DNA of 32,545 nt, taken from the NCBI GenBank assembly GCA_012728535.1, contig JAAYEX010000119.1, forward strand, positions 1 to 32,545. The letters are read 5' to 3'. A model generated the notes under the pieces. The model was not told where the DNA came from. It made no database searches and saw only the letters and a list, made by a program, of their open reading frames with translations. Below, piece after piece: positions 31,229-32,545 of the stretch; position 1 is the stretch's first letter; every line of letters starts with the position of its first letter. A program made the position numbers and the translations under genes. The DNA is from Clostridiaceae bacterium (GTDB taxonomy: Bacteria > Bacillota > Clostridia > Saccharofermentanales > DTU023).

Positions 31229-32545
31229 TTAGTCCGGCATGTTTGCCAAAACGCCGGTTTTCTCGTTAAACTCTTCGATCAGACGATCTATATCTTCGAC
31301 CTGATCATGTATATTGCTCCAATAATGAGGATCATACCACTGAGCATCAAGTTCGTTGACATCTCTTTCCTGCTGTTCAACCCAGGTGTAATACTTGAGG
31401 TTGTGAACTCGTTTTCTGGTGATATAGGTGAATTCTTCCATATTGTCAGTACGAACATCGAAGAGATAACGATTGTAGTCGCGGGCAGCCATTTCAGTTG
31501 AGTACTTACCCTCTTCTTCATCCATCTCCGCAAGACGTGACTGGTACATTTCCGCAGAGTCGGTCGCTACTGTTCCGAGTACATCATCTTCAGTCAGTTC
31601 ATAGTATTTAGCCATCTTAATGCAGCCGAGAACGTTGGCAAAGCCGCTGATTCCGAGCATAGTCAGATCGTAAAGCTGCTTGTCTGTCAGGCCGAATTCT
31701 TCGCGCAGATACTCCTGACCCGCTTCTGTATTGCAGAGGCGGAAGATGTTCAGTGCGTGATTGTCATCGATAGCTGCGACCATGTCAGTGTTTCTGACGT
31801 TGTGGACCCAGGGAATATGCTTGTCGCCGATACCTTCAATACGGTGATAACCGAAACCGTTATTCAGGATCGTCGGGCACTGCAGGGCTTCGCCGACTGA
31901 AACTTTGAGGTGAGGATAATGTTCCTTAAGATAGTCGCCGGCACTCATGCTGCCGCCGCTGCCACTGGTGAAGAAGGCGCCGAAGAAGCGAGATGTATCA
32001 GTCTTCATCTGTTTCTCATAAGCTTCTTCCATGGCCGGGCCTGTGCCGTGATAATGCCACAGGACGTTGCCCATTTCTTCAAACTGGTTAAAAATTACAC
32101 ACTCAGGACGTGTTCTGCGAATCTCCCAAACTTTATTGAAGATTTCAAATACGTCACTCTCACCACCCGGGGTTGAGATAACTTCATCAGCAATATGTTC
32201 CAGCCACTCATAGCGCTCTCTGCTCATCTCTGCAGGCAGAATAGCTACTGATTCGCAGCCGAGCAATTTGGAGTTAAATGCGCCACCACGACAATAGTTG
32301 CCGGTTGAAGGCCATACTGCCTTGTGTATGGTGGGGTCGAATTGACCGGTTACCAGACGAGGTACCAAACAACCAAATGATGCACCTACTTTATGACATC
32401 CTGTAGGGAACCACTTGCCAACCATGACAAAGATGCGGGCATCGATACCGCTAAGTTGTTGAGGGAACTCAATAATATTCACGTCGCCATAGCCGGCCCC
32501 CTCTAGAGTAGGCTCATTTTTCCAGGTTACACGGAAAAGGTTCAA
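31229..32545 (-). CDS. Fold-type II PLP-dependent enzyme, N-terminus outside window
   Basis: At least 438 residues; the open frame continues past the right edge, so the start is not seen (the TTG at 32543-32545 is probably internal). It resembles the cysteine synthase/threonine synthase fold. The PLP Lys is likely in FPTGCHKVGASFG, the substrate/cofactor loop is PSTGNYCRGGAF, and TSGSGGSMSAGDYL is the glycine-rich phosphate-binding loop. It is not YgeX (diaminopropionate ammonia-lyase), whose Lys and Asn motifs differ (FGLNAFKMLGGAYA, TTDGNHGRG). Its place upstream of ygeW, ygeY, ygfK and ssnA suggests it handles an amino-acid-like intermediate of purine breakdown, perhaps in place of YgeX. 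The exact reaction is unknown. Confidence 0.8.
   Translation of the reverse strand: MNLFRVTWKNEPTLEGAGYGDVNIIEFPQQLSGIDARIFVMVGKWFPTGCHKVGASFGCLVPRLVTGQFDPTIHKAVWPSTGNYCRGGAFNSKLLGCESVAILPAEMSRERYEWLEHIADEVISTPGGESDVFEIFNKVWEIRRTRPECVIFNQFEEMGNVLWHYHGTGPAMEEAYEKQMKTDTSRFFGAFFTSGSGGSMSAGDYLKEHYPHLKVSVGEALQCPTILNNGFGYHRIEGIGDKHIPWVHNVRNTDMVAAIDDNHALNIFRLCNTEAGQEYLREEFGLTDKQLYDLTMLGISGFANVLGCIKMAKYYELTEDDVLGTVATDSAEMYQSRLAEMDEEEGKYSTEMAARDYNRYLFDVRTDNMEEFTYITRKRVHNLKYYTWVEQQERDVNELDAQWYDPHYWSNIHDQVEDIDRLIEEFNEKTGVLANMPD

Noticed and set aside
1..32545. tRNA or rRNA genes, CRISPR arrays, insertion sequences, phage genes
   Set aside because: No T-arm consensus, regular repeat-spacer units, transposase or integrase was seen in the gaps or reading frames.

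Overview
The window looks like chromosome from an anaerobic, Gram-positive member of the Bacillota, most likely class Clostridia. The signs are lipid II amidation genes (murT-gatD), a veg-ispE pair, AGGAGG-type ribosome binding sites, sigma-A promoters of the TTGACA/TATAAT kind, a tRNA-dependent amidation route (GatCAB), tryptophanase, and an oxygen-independent purine-degradation cluster. No tRNA, rRNA, CRISPR array, insertion sequence or prophage gene was recognised.

Layout. 1-95 (-): 5' end of rpoB. 329-2482 (+): murT-gatD, divergent from rpoB. 2564-8542 (-): membrane-anchored PpiC isomerase, HAD phosphatase, CNNM/CorC-type CBS protein, EF-G-like GTPase. 8626-12779 (-): tightly spaced run HAD hydrolase, dus, alpha/beta hydrolase, tryptophanase (listed in transcription order). 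12986-18012 (+): aspS-gatC fusion, gatA, gatB. 18083-20448 (-): veg, ispE, M42 peptidase. 20583-21701 (-): mnmA, behind a leader of nearly 400 nt that may hold a structured RNA. 22196-23263 (+): membrane-anchored EEP-fold protein. 23369-32545 (-): PLP enzyme (cut by the window end), ygeW, ygeY, ygfK, ssnA and a single-domain ModE-like regulator.

How the genes work together. The aspS/gatC-gatA-gatB operon would make and amidate misacylated aminoacyl-tRNA. GatC is fused to the C-terminus of AspRS, which ties the synthetase covalently to the amidotransferase. gatB carries one in-frame TAA in an otherwise intact gene. The right-hand 9 kb matches the ygeW/ygeY/ygfK/ssnA gene set of E. coli and gut anaerobes linked to anaerobic uric acid and purine breakdown. 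Here a different fold-type II PLP enzyme occupies the neighbourhood where ygeX would be expected.

Most unusual points: (1) GatD lacks both the catalytic Cys and the catalytic His, and the matching MurT motif is also degraded, so this looks like a pseudo-amidotransferase pair; (2) the AspRS-GatC fusion; (3) the in-frame stop in gatB; (4) an EEP-family protein with three active-site motifs changed; (5) a possible structured RNA ahead of mnmA. All calls come from reading the sequence and from memory of protein families; no database search was run.
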